Below, piece after piece: positions 1-7,297 of a stretch of 21,507 bases of DNA. Origin of the DNA: Chrysochromulina parva (lineage: Eukaryota > Haptophyta > Prymnesiales > Chrysochromulinaceae); the NCBI GenBank assembly GCA_002887195.1, contig PJAB01000732.1, forward strand, positions 1 to 21,507, written 5' to 3'. Position 1 is the stretch's first letter; each line of letters begins with the position of its first letter. The position numbers and the translations under genes are program-made. The notes beneath the pieces were generated by a model. That model was not told the DNA's origin. It made no database searches and worked only from the letters and a program-made list of their open reading frames with translations.

Positions 1-1169
1 TTGGCATGGCCACCGTAGTCGTTCTTCATCTTTTCAGACACCCGTGGCTCAGACTTGATACCCGGTGAGTCGGCGAACTCGACCCACTCTCTTGCCGTCC
101 CCGGGACTGGATGGAGGAGCGTTTCCTTCTTTGGGTCCGCCTCCCATTTGTCCGCGATGAGGAACTCGAGCCTTTTTTGCGCCTCGGGCGCTTGCTTCAG
201 ATGGACGATGTGCAAATCGTCCGACACTTGCACGAGGTCGGCATTGCGCTTCTCCGGCACTGCGATGAGCTTCTTGTAGCCCTCCTCCGCGCTCACCTTC
301 TCGCGCACCTTGGCGTAGATGGCCTTGGACATCTCCATGGGCTTCTGCAGGATTGCAAGCTTATCTTTCATGTCAATGCCGTACGTGCGCTTGACATCAG
401 CCTCAATATCGGCGATGGTCGCCTCGCCTTTGATGTACGAACGCGCGATCGTGCGCAGGTACACCTCGACGTCGGCCCTGTTCTTGGCTTCATCGGCGCG
501 CAGCTCTTTGGGTTTGAAGCTGCTGAGCGCCCGACTGATCTGGGGCTCCTCACGCGACGTCACGAAGAGCTTGAGCCACGACGGCAGCCGAGAGAGCTGG
601 CTGGCGATGACTGCAAGCAGTGGCTTCTGCGACTCCTTGGGCAGCTCGTCGAGCGCGTCGAGGATGACGAGCAGCGGCCTCTCGGGCACCTGCACCTTCG
701 AGACGAGCAGCGGCGTCTCGAAGAGCGCCTTGAAGAGCTCCGCGGGGTCGTCCACCGCTTCCCCTGGCACACCCGTGGCCTCAAGCTTCTCCTTGTAGCC
801 CGGGAGCCGATGCGCGAGCATAGCGGCCAGGCTGCGGAGCAGCGAGCCGGGCGCCGACTGCGCCGGGTTGTCGTGGCGGCAAAAGTGCCAGGCGACGGTA
901 CGGTTGATGACACGGTCTAGGAGCTCAGCCGTTAGCACCGACTTTCCGGTGCCGCCGCCACCCATTAGCCAGAAGAGCTGAGGCGACGCCGAGTCGTCGA
1001 GCCACTTGAGGATCTCGGCAAAGGCCCACTCGCGCGTGCCTTGGAGGTGCGCGCTCTTCTTCTCGTGCCACAGCTCGCGAAAGTCATGAGGCTTCAGATC
1101 AAGCGTCGGTGGCACGCTCAGGTGGCCTTGCGTCGAGCTCTCGGACAAAGCAGAAGCACCCGCACCCAT
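1..1169 (-). CDS. NACHT/STAND-type P-loop ATPase, C-terminally partial
   Basis: An uninterrupted minus-strand frame of 389 codons runs from an ATG at 1167-1169 off the left edge. It begins MGAGASAL, which fits an N-myristoylation signal (Gly2, Ser6), so membrane attachment is possible. Residues 34-59 (LWHEKKSAHLQGTREWAF) resemble the linker that often precedes NACHT domains. The Walker A motif GGGGTGKS lies at about 70-77, Walker B LLVILDALDEL at about 166-176, and a sensor-like LFVTSREE at about 201-208, followed by DVEVYL. STAND ATPases are nucleotide-driven switches, usually in signalling or immunity. Residues 350-389 (LLHPVPGTAREW, DSPGIKS, NDYGG) look like the start of a further domain lying outside the window. 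The repeat or effector C-terminus is missing, so the biological role is unknown. The NACHT-type assignment is solid; the finer subfamily is not. Confidence 0.85.
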   Translation of the reverse strand, partial: MGAGASALSESSTQGHLSVPPTLDLKPHDFRELWHEKKSAHLQGTREWAFAEILKWLDDSASPQLFWLMGGGGTGKSVLTAELLDRVINRTVAWHFCRHDNPAQSAPGSLLRSLAAMLAHRLPGYKEKLEATGVPGEAVDDPAELFKALFETPLLVSKVQVPERPLLVILDALDELPKESQKPLLAVIASQLSRLPSWLKLFVTSREEPQISRALSSFKPKELRADEAKNRADVEVYLRTIARSYIKGEATIADIEADVKRTYGIDMKDKLAILQKPMEMSKAIYAKVREKVSAEEGYKKLIAVPEKRNADLVQVSDDLHIVHLKQAPEAQKRLEFLIADKWEADPKKETLLHPVPGTAREWVEFADSPGIKSEPRVSEKMKNDYGGHA

Positions 1170-1478
1170 GCCGCCTCGGAGGCGCATCCCCCCTGCAAGT
1201 CGCTCCCCGGCAGCCTCCGCGTGCGCCTGCGCGCGCGTGCGCGCGCGTGTGGGCTGCGCTGGCGCTGCGACACCGCAGCACCGCTCCGTGAACGTTAACA
1301 CGACAGATGCGACCCGGTGCTACGGCACTGTTACTGCCCGCTCAGAATACACACACCTTACATGACCCCATATGAGACGCGGAGCATGCGCGCGCTGGCG
1401 GCGTTGAGGACTCTGTGCGGGTAAAGGGTGTTCCTACATTTTGTAAGGAGCTGTGAAAGAGGCTCCAACTTTTCAAGC

Positions 1479-1503
1479 AGCTGTGAGTTGCATTCTCACA
1501 GCT
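1479..1503. repeat. Short hairpin AGCTGTGAG / CTCACAGCT
   Basis: Nine-base arms (1479-1487 and 1495-1503) are perfectly complementary around a 7-base loop TTGCATT. The same word recurs many times between about 1450 and 1700, in both orientations, including parts of the larger foldback. Confidence 0.7.
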
Positions 1504-1636
1504 CGTCGCAACATTTAGCAGCTGTGAGTGTAAACGCTCGCAGCTCGACAACTTGTCGAGCTGCGAGTTTTAAACTCACAGCTGCTACAACTATTGCGAC
1601 GAGCTATGTGTGAGAATCCGATTCTGAGAATGCAAC
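1487..1636. repeat. Large imperfect foldback (inverted repeat)
   Basis: The centre is a near-perfect palindrome: CTCGCAGCTCGACAA at 1537-1551, one base, then its exact reverse complement at 1553-1567. Outward the arms keep pairing with small interruptions (AGCAGCTGTGAG against CTCACAGCTGCT, AGCTCGTCGCAA against TTGCGACGAGCT, GTTGCATTCTCA against TGAGAATGCAAC). The whole could fold into a stem of roughly 70 bp. It is AT-richer than its surroundings. It may be a MITE-like element or a duplicated hairpin; no target-site duplication was established. Confidence 0.75.
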
Positions 1637-2139
1637 TTAAAATGCAACTCACACAATTGAACTCACAGCTCTTCAATTAACTTCAACTTTGAGTAGCTGT
1701 GAAATTGCAACACGAACACGGGCGCCGCGACTGGGGTACAGGGGTGGTGGGTAGTAGCGTTGTAGGCAATTGGTCGTGTAGGTTGGCTAATAATAGACTG
1801 TGCGCCATCCCTCTCTGCTGTGCGTGCGGCCAGCCGTCAGAGCTCGTACCGCATGGCTCACGACCGTCAGCGCGGACGTGTCGGACCATTGCCGAGACCC
1901 GAGAGTCAGAGTGCGCACCGGCGCGAGTCCGAGTGCACAGTTATCCGGGACAACCGAGCCGGCGAGCGGAACGCACAATCGACGATCATGGATCATCGGA
2001 TCCACAAATCACGTCCGCCGGCCGAGGAACGGGCATCGGGCTGCGGGTCTGACTGGGACGGTGCGCCGAGGGCCGCGCCGTGCTGGCCCCAGCGCCGGGC
2101 GAGTATATACGTCCCGTCCGGGGCAGGCCCGACAAGCGG

Positions 2140-2199
2140 CGCTACATACAGCGCTACATACAGCGCTACATACGGCCCGACAGGCGGCGCTACATACAG
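2140..2199. repeat. CGCTACATACAG short tandem repeats
   Basis: Three adjacent 12-bp units start at 2140, 2152 and 2164 (the last with one change). A fourth starts at 2188 after a copy of the preceding GGC(C)CCGACA(A/G)GCGG sequence. The larger block therefore seems to have duplicated after the small unit expanded. No function is evident. Confidence 0.7.
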
Positions 2200-2260
2200 C
2201 GCGCCGCGCGAGTCTCGATGCACGAGCGCGGTCACTCGTAAGTAGTGATAGTTGAAACAG

Positions 2261-2396
2261 CTCACACCTTCTGCAGATTCGGTGGGTCGCCTCGTTCACA
2301 CCTTCTGCAGATTCGGTGGGTCGCCTCGTTCACACCTTCTGCAGATTCGGTGGGTCGCCTCGTTCACACCTTCTGCAGATTCGGTGGGTCGCCTCG
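2261..2396. repeat. 34-bp minisatellite, four copies, overlapping the kinase stop codon
   Basis: Four almost identical 34-bp units lie at 2261-2294, 2295-2328, 2329-2362 and 2363-2396. On the minus strand a unit reads RGDPPNLQKV followed by TGA. The copy nearest the kinase thus supplies its last ten residues and its stop codon, and the other three fall in the presumed 3' untranslated region. Confidence 0.9.
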
Positions 2397-4376
2397 TTTC
2401 TTCTGCACAGAGCTTCGGCTGAGAGCTTCTGCAGCGGCGGAAGGCGGATCGTGGCAGATAAAGGGCTTGTCGGGGGCCCAATCGGCATGGCTTACGAACC
2501 CGTGCCTCTTGGCGGCCTCCCTTGCCGCCCGCTTGCGCGCGGGCAGCCGTTTCCACTTGGAAGCACACTTGAAGAGTGTCAGCCCCACGAAGACACGTTG
2601 GACGGCGGTGGCCACGTCAGCCTCATCCACCGTGAAGGTCGCCGGTGGTTCCGAAACTGGCAGAGCGCCATTGTCGGTCACCCACGGGTGCTCCTGCAGC
2701 GCCGCGAGCGTCGGGCGCTCCGCAGGATCTTTCCGAAGCATCAGAAGCAGCAGCTCGCGCAGCGGCGGCGACAGGTGCTCGGCCAGGACGGGCTCATCTC
2801 GCTCGATCTGGCGCCAAATCTCGGGCACGTTATCCGCCCAATAAGGCATGCGACCTCCCGTGATCATCGCGAGGGTGACGCCGGCCGCCCACACGTCCGC
2901 CGGCCGGCCTCGAAAAGGTTTCCCCACCAGCATCTCCGGTGCAAAGTAGGGCGGTGTGCCCGTCGCCTTTTCCAGCGTGTCGTTGAAGTACGAGGTGCTG
3001 CTGCGCAGCACCCTCCGTTTGCTCCGGAAGCGCGTCGTCTTCTCCTTGGCCTCGGCGAAGCTATCGACGCATGCACGCACGCAAACCTGCGAGATGCCAA
3101 AGTCGAGCAGCTTCGCGGGAGGGGCCCAATGAGTGTGGGTCAGCCCCTTCCCCACGACACCGTCGACAAGGTCTCCCGCAACCTCGCCCGCCAAAGACAC
3201 CTCGCGATGGACTTCGTCAACGGCGTCGTGGATCGCCCCGCTCGCGGCGTTGACGAAACGTACGGTTGCGTGGGCGACGGCGGTCGACAGTCCGTTGATG
3301 GAGGCGACCACCGTCGCGGCCGCCACGCCGGCTCGTGGCGCCACTGCACCGCTCGTGGCGCCGCCCCTAAATGATCGTGTCATGGACGATCGTGGCGTCG
3401 CCGGCATCGGTGAGGGAGAGTCACTAGACAAAGGGTCGCCCAAAGTGTAACGGTCGCCAAGGGTGCTGCTCGACAACGAATGATGCAAGGCTTTTGACGA
3501 GACGCGCCACGCGTCCTTTGCGCCGTGCGCCACAGTCGACGCCACGCCCTCTAGAACGTCTCCCGTCACATGAATCAGTCCCTTGCTCACACTCGTGCCC
3601 ACGTGCAACACGCCCGCCACGGAGCCCGCGACGGCGCTGCCGACCTGGTCAAAGTTCTCCGTCCAATGGCCGCGCCCAAACGAGGGGCGCTCCGAGTACA
3701 CGATGTTCTCGGGCTTGATGTCGCGGTGCAAGATCCCGTTGCAGTGCAGGTACTGAAGCCCATCCAGCAGATTGCGGAATACTGAACGCGCCATCCACTC
3801 CTCCAAAAATGTCTGATTTGCGGGCAGATTGGGCTCGTCCATGACCTGCCCAAGGGTTAGGGTTAGGGTTAGGGTTAGGGTTAGGGTTAGGGTTAGGGTG
3901 AGGGTTAGGGTTAGGGTTGGCAGATTGGGCTCGTCCATGACCTGCCCACCCAAGAGCAGCTCCATCACGAGGAAGATGCGGTCGCCCAGCGGGTCGTCGA
4001 TCACCTCGAAGAGACAGGCGCAGTGCGCATGCCGCACGCGCTTCATCACGGCGATCTCCTTGAGGATCGAGTTCGAGACGATCGTGCCCTGTGGCATGAG
4101 CTCCTGAGGCTGATTGCCGAGCTGCTTCATCTTCTTGCGTAGCTCCGCCTTGTCCATGACCTTGACCGCAACCGCATCCCTGCGCGCCATGTCGCTCGCT
4201 CTGTACACGGCGCCAAAGGAGCCCTTGCCCAGCACCTGCTCCATACGGTACTGGTTGACGCGCGCCAGCGTCATAGAGCCCGCCTTCCTCTCGATGGTCT
4301 CGACGGTCCTCTCCTCCACCTTGCGCACATTGTCCACATCGCGTCGCTCTCGCCGACACGAGCAAGCGGCTCCCAT
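2364..4376 (-). CDS. CaMKK-like serine/threonine protein kinase with telomeric-repeat insertion
   Basis: I chose the ATG at 4376 over the in-frame ATG at 4412 because it gives MGAACSC, a strong myristoylation/palmitoylation-type start; this gives 670 codons if unspliced. Kinase landmarks are GKGSFGAVY (50-58), VAVK (Lys72), HRDIKPEN (217-224), DFG (425-427) and APE (479-481). The sequence around the hinge (GGQVMDEP) and the tail after HPWVTDNGALP resemble Ca2+/calmodulin-dependent kinase kinases, which phosphorylate the activation loops of AMPK/SNF1- and CaMK-type kinases. Two insertions are unusual: about 190 residues between HRD and DFG rich in amphipathic, synuclein-like segments, and about 40 basic residues between DFG and APE. 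Residues 154-175 are (TL)n encoded by telomeric repeats and may be spliced out as a 96-nt intron (3846-3941). The stop codon lies in a minisatellite. CaMKK-like is my best family guess; protein kinase is certain. Confidence 0.88.
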   Translation of the reverse strand: MGAACSCRRERRDVDNVRKVEERTVETIERKAGSMTLARVNQYRMEQVLGKGSFGAVYRASDMARRDAVAVKVMDKAELRKKMKQLGNQPQELMPQGTIVSNSILKEIAVMKRVRHAHCACLFEVIDDPLGDRIFLVMELLLGGQVMDEPNLPTLTLTLTLTLTLTLTLTLTLTLGQVMDEPNLPANQTFLEEWMARSVFRNLLDGLQYLHCNGILHRDIKPENIVYSERPSFGRGHWTENFDQVGSAVAGSVAGVLHVGTSVSKGLIHVTGDVLEGVASTVAHGAKDAWRVSSKALHHSLSSSTLGDRYTLGDPLSSDSPSPMPATPRSSMTRSFRGGATSGAVAPRAGVAAATVVASINGLSTAVAHATVRFVNAASGAIHDAVDEVHREVSLAGEVAGDLVDGVVGKGLTHTHWAPPAKLLDFGISQVCVRACVDSFAEAKEKTTRFRSKRRVLRSSTSYFNDTLEKATGTPPYFAPEMLVGKPFRGRPADVWAAGVTLAMITGGRMPYWADNVPEIWRQIERDEPVLAEHLSPPLRELLLLMLRKDPAERPTLAALQEHPWVTDNGALPVSEPPATFTVDEADVATAVQRVFVGLTLFKCASKWKRLPARKRAAREAAKRHGFVSHADWAPDKPFICHDPPSAAAEALSRSSVQKKRGDPPNLQKV
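3823..3948. repeat. Interstitial telomeric repeat flanked by 30-bp direct repeats
   Basis: Eleven AGGGTT units (66 bp, 3853-3918, one variant AGGGTG at 3895-3900) sit between two identical 30-bp copies of kinase coding sequence (3823-3852 and 3919-3948). Repeat plus one flank equals 96 bp, a multiple of three, so the reading frame stays open either way. Confidence 0.95.
3846..3941 (-). other. Candidate newborn intron made from telomeric repeats
   Basis: On the transcribed strand each 30-bp flank contains GGGCAG|GTCATG. Using GT in the first copy as donor and AG in the second as acceptor defines a 96-nt intron. Its 3' half is (CCCTAA)n, giving many CTAAC branch-point matches and a pyrimidine-rich tract before TTGGGCAG. 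Splicing would join GGQ to VMDEPNLPANQTF and restore an uninterrupted kinase N-lobe/hinge. The donor is not strong, and splicing is inference. Confidence 0.5.
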
Positions 4377-4496
4377 TTCGCGATCGCGAGTTCGCCAAAA
4401 CACGTGAATCACGCCAAAGTCGTCAAGTAAACAGAACTAAGGGCCGAAAAGATTGCAGAGTGTCGTTGCTAAGGAAGCGATACGCGTTCACAGCGC
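4377..4496. promoter_or_regulatory. Compact divergent promoter region, kinase / glycosyltransferase
   Basis: Only about 120 bp separate the chosen kinase start (minus strand) from the first ATG of the glycosyltransferase (plus strand). Any core promoter elements must be shared or overlap the 5' ends. No clear TATA box is seen. Confidence 0.4.
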
Positions 4497-5786
4497 TTGT
4501 GGCACTTCACGGTTTCGATGGCGTCCGACGCTTTCTCTTGCCGCTGCCTATCCTGCGGAGCGGTTGCGTCCTCGTCAAGCTCGCTGACCTCGCAAAGTCC
4601 GCCCTCTGCGCTGCGTGTGCTGGCCGGAGTGCTATCCGGACCACGCGCGCCTGGTACAAAGCGGCGCAATGCCATACGCAATTCATGGATGCGATATCCG
4701 GGCGTGGGCGAAGAGCTGCTTGTGTGCTTCGCGCTGGGAGAACGTGGCCTAACGAAGCGCGAGCGAAAATCTTTTGACGCAACTGACGTTCTCTGGCTCG
4801 ATGTCGAGGAGCCTCGCATGCTCACCATGTCAAAGGTATTTGCATGGTGGCGCGCAGCGTCGAGTGCGATTCACTGGCTGACTCACGCCGTCAAGGTTGA
4901 CGATGACACTTACGGTCCGCGCAGTGAGAGCGTAGCCGCATCCCCGCCGCCGCCCCATACGCCCTTTACTGAAGCCTATTCTCACGCACGCCGTTGCGCG
5001 CGCGCGCATGTGAGCGTGTGCGCAGTGCACGTGCCCAATCTGCTCCGCGATCTCGCACGGGCCTCCGCCGACACGCCGCACCTGTGCTATGCGCCGCTGG
5101 CCCACGCGGGCTACAACCCGAGCACGTTCCGCATGTGCGGCTGGTCGTGGCAGGACTCGGTACGGCCTTGGAAGGCGCGGGGCTGCGCGGCGCGCGGCAT
5201 GGTGCCGCCCTTTCCGTTCCCGCTCGGTGCCTTTCAGTTGCTCTCTCGACCTTTGGTCCAGGCGCTCGGCAGCTCGGCCGACGTGGCCGCCTTCGCGAGC
5301 GCGGCGAACGCGAGTGGGTTCCAGCGCACGCGCGAGAGCAACGAGGATGTCGCGCTCGGCTACTGGCTCTGGCGGTTACGACAGCTTCATCGGTTCAACA
5401 TCTCCTTTGTCGGGATCAACGCGCGAGCTACAAATCTCGGCTGCTTTCGGAACGGTGGCCTGTACCAGCAGCCGAAATCGAACGCGATCGTGATCCACCG
5501 GATCAAAGGCGCGGCCGGCATGACCTACGTGTGGACGCGCCTCCACGACGGCCTCCCTCATGATGCGATCCGCTGTGCTCGCGATGCCGAGATTGAGCTT
5601 CCCAAGGGCGCCTTCGTCTTCGATAAGCGCGTGCAGCAGCAGATTCGAGAGGGCGAGATCACGCTGGATTTTGACCAGAAGACGAACATGCTCTCGATGC
5701 GCTTTAATAAGCGAACAAAGCTGCCCATGCAGCTGCAGAATAGTAGCGCCTCCTTTTTCGCGGAGCCGAGTCGACCGGCGGGGTGA
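4497..5786 (+). CDS. GT31-type (beta-1,3-galactosyltransferase-like) glycosyltransferase, one intron
   Basis: The likely structure is join(4497..4914, 5026..5786), giving 392 residues. Exon 1 carries LRVLAGVLSGP, a KRRNAIRNSWM motif (RR.AIR.TW in the family) and the metal-binding DDD at residues 135-137 (VKVDDDTY). Exon 2 begins VHVPNLL, exactly the usual continuation, and contains ESNEDVALGYWL, corresponding to the conserved EDV motif. GT31 enzymes use UDP-sugars to extend glycans, normally in the Golgi. No obvious N-terminal membrane anchor is visible, so either an upstream exon is missing or the protein is atypical. The intron (111 nt) has no in-frame stop, so an unspliced transcript would encode 429 residues with a 37-residue insert inside the active site. 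ATG 4518 is an alternative start. Confidence 0.82.
   Translation: MWHFTVSMASDAFSCRCLSCGAVASSSSSLTSQSPPSALRVLAGVLSGPRAPGTKRRNAIRNSWMRYPGVGEELLVCFALGERGLTKRERKSFDATDVLWLDVEEPRMLTMSKVFAWWRAASSAIHWLTHAVKVDDDTYGPRSESVAASPPPPHTPFTEAYSHARRCARAHVSVCAVHVPNLLRDLARASADTPHLCYAPLAHAGYNPSTFRMCGWSWQDSVRPWKARGCAARGMVPPFPFPLGAFQLLSRPLVQALGSSADVAAFASAANASGFQRTRESNEDVALGYWLWRLRQLHRFNISFVGINARATNLGCFRNGGLYQQPKSNAIVIHRIKGAAGMTYVWTRLHDGLPHDAIRCARDAEIELPKGAFVFDKRVQQQIREGEITLDFDQKTNMLSMRFNKRTKLPMQLQNSSASFFAEPSRPAG
4915..5025 (+). other. Intron in the GT31 gene (111 nt, frame-neutral)
   Basis: Donor G|GTCCGC and acceptor GTGCGCAG|TGCACG join TAC-G to TG-CAC and yield DDDTYVHVPN, matching the GT31 family pattern. The intron length is divisible by three and has no in-frame stop. 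A pyrimidine-poor GC/GT stretch precedes the acceptor. Confidence 0.75.
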
Positions 5787-5920
5787 CACCTGACACGCTC
5801 CGCGGCCCGCCCACAGGTCCCGGTGGCAGGGGGACAAGTAGAATCTGATCCAAACCTATTCACTAGAGGTCCTCGCAATTCACACCCGAACGCTCAAAAG
5901 TTTTTGCACTTGGCGACCCC

Positions 5921-6898
5921 ATGAAGCTGCGCCTCCTGGCCTTCGGCGATTCACTCACGGCGGGCTATCACCACATGGGGCATGCCTTCGCACCGTGGGC
6001 GCCGCTGCTCCAAAGTCTCCTCGGCTCAGACGTCGTCTGCGACCACATAGGCCTCTCGGGCTTCACGACGCAGCAGATGCTCGACACTGCGGATGAACAG
6101 AACGTGACTGACGTCGTCCCGATGTCCTGGCCAGGGTACCGCACGCAGCTGCGCCGTCATCGGTACGACGTGGTGCTCATCCTTGGAGGCACCAATGACC
6201 TCGCCGACTATGGCCACGGTCCCATGCCGACGCAGAGGACCGTGTCCAATCTAGCCACGCTGCATGCTTATGCGCACGAGGCCGGCGCGCGCTCGGTGGC
6301 CATGACCATCCCGGAGAGTAAGGGTGCGGTCTATTTCGAGACGCGCAGCCCTCCCTTCCGGGTGCGTTTGGATGCAAACGAGGCCATCCGGGCTTGGGCC
6401 GCGAAGCAACCCGCCCACCAGGTGCACTTCGTCGACGCGTCCGCTCTCGTGCCGTACAGCGGCACGAATGGGCTGTGGGAACCCGACGGGCTGCACCTGT
6501 CCCAGCGCGGCTACGAGGCCTTTGGGCGCGCGCTCGCGCCGCAGATCGCCGACTTTGTCCGCGCGACGCGCGGAGCGCCCAACATGGCGCCTATGCCAGC
6601 GGGACCGTCGGCGGCGTCGGCGGCCGATGCCGATGCCGAGCCTGGATGGCACCCTGGCGCGCGCGTCTCGATCTTCGGCTTGACGAAGGCGGCGCAGCAC
6701 AACGGCAAGTATGGCAGGCTGAGCGCGCGTGCCCCGCCCTCGGGTGGTGGCGAGGGGCGACGGCTGGGCGTGGAGCTCGAGGAGGGTGGGGCCGTGCTCT
6801 CGGTGCGTTGTGAGAACCTGGTGCTCGCGCCGGTGGAAGGCACCTTTGGGGGACACAAGGGGGACAAAGGTGAGAAGGACATTTGCGGCGGATCGTGA
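5921..6898 (+). CDS. GDSL/SGNH-family hydrolase with C-terminal NGK-type module
   Basis: This single-exon frame of 325 residues starts MKLRLLAFGDSLTAGY, placing the GDS(L) nucleophile Ser11 right at the N-terminus. Block III GGTND is at 89-93 (oxyanion Asn92) and block V DGLHLS at 189-194 supplies Asp189 and His192. The catalytic set is therefore complete and the enzyme is probably an esterase, lipase or acyl-hydrolase. No signal peptide is visible, so a cytosolic location is likely. After a low-complexity linker (about 218-240), residues 243-308 (ARVSIFGLTKAAQHNGKYGRLSA then VELEEGG, VRCENLVL) form a small beta-rich module that I recognise as a recurring add-on in algal proteins, of unknown ligand. 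The start is well placed and the nearest gene on the right is convergent. Confidence 0.9.
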   Translation: MKLRLLAFGDSLTAGYHHMGHAFAPWAPLLQSLLGSDVVCDHIGLSGFTTQQMLDTADEQNVTDVVPMSWPGYRTQLRRHRYDVVLILGGTNDLADYGHGPMPTQRTVSNLATLHAYAHEAGARSVAMTIPESKGAVYFETRSPPFRVRLDANEAIRAWAAKQPAHQVHFVDASALVPYSGTNGLWEPDGLHLSQRGYEAFGRALAPQIADFVRATRGAPNMAPMPAGPSAASAADADAEPGWHPGARVSIFGLTKAAQHNGKYGRLSARAPPSGGGEGRRLGVELEEGGAVLSVRCENLVLAPVEGTFGGHKGDKGEKDICGGS

Positions 6899-7297
6899 TG
6901 TTAATACCGGTGTACCGTACACAGTAGGCTCACAGACAGAACACACCCACATTTTGAACACACCCCGCCCGCGCGGGCTCTGCGTCTCGGCGTAGCGTCG
7001 CGCAGGACGGGTAGCGCGTACGGCGACGATACAGGATCACCTCACGGGTCGCGCCGGCGTCGATAGGCGGACGCTCGGGGAACAGGCGGACCGGACGGAC
7101 CCAGGAGTTCCGGTTCGCGGCGTGCGGGGGGGCACGTCGTGAGCCCAGCCATGCGCGTGTGCCGCCCGCGCTGTGTGTGCTTAGATACGCTAACAGCCGT
7201 TGCTCTCGTCTACGGTCTCGAGATAACCGAACCATGCGATGCGCAGTGCCCAAAGTGTGGAGTCCGGGCCTTTCCGCGCCGTTTCACCCTTCTTTTT
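6899..7297. other. Convergent intergenic region
   Basis: This lies between the 3' ends of the GDSL hydrolase (+) and the dioxygenase (-). It contains an odd palindrome GTGTACCGTACAC at 6910-6922 and GC-rich sequence; no convincing gene. Both 3' untranslated regions must lie here. Confidence 0.5.

Larger units (their letters stand above)
1170..2260. other. Repeat-rich spacer between ATPase and kinase genes
   Basis: I find no convincing protein-coding frame here. The stretch holds the upstream region of the ATPase gene, an alternating GC/GT tract near 1228-1254 that could adopt Z-DNA, a large foldback at 1487-1636 within a wider field of AGCTGTGAG/CTCACAGCT words, a TATA-like GTATATAC near 2103, and a short CGCTACATACAG repeat cluster. 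The predicted frames through it are low-complexity Arg/Ala/Ser-rich and look like translations of GC-rich DNA. Confidence 0.6.

Noticed and set aside
111..920. Long plus-strand frame (269 codons) opposite the NACHT-type gene
   Set aside because: It is an antisense shadow of the ATPase frame; the minus strand shows Walker A, Walker B and sensor motifs, the plus strand none.
2316..3374. Plus-strand frame of 352 codons opposite the kinase
   Set aside because: The complementary strand encodes the conserved kinase C-lobe; the plus-strand translation is His/Arg/Gly-rich with no motif.
3853..3918. Chromosome end or assembly chimera at the telomeric repeats
   Set aside because: The kinase continues in frame on both sides with a perfect 30-bp duplication, which a random chimera or terminal telomere would not give. 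Only read data can fully exclude an artefact.
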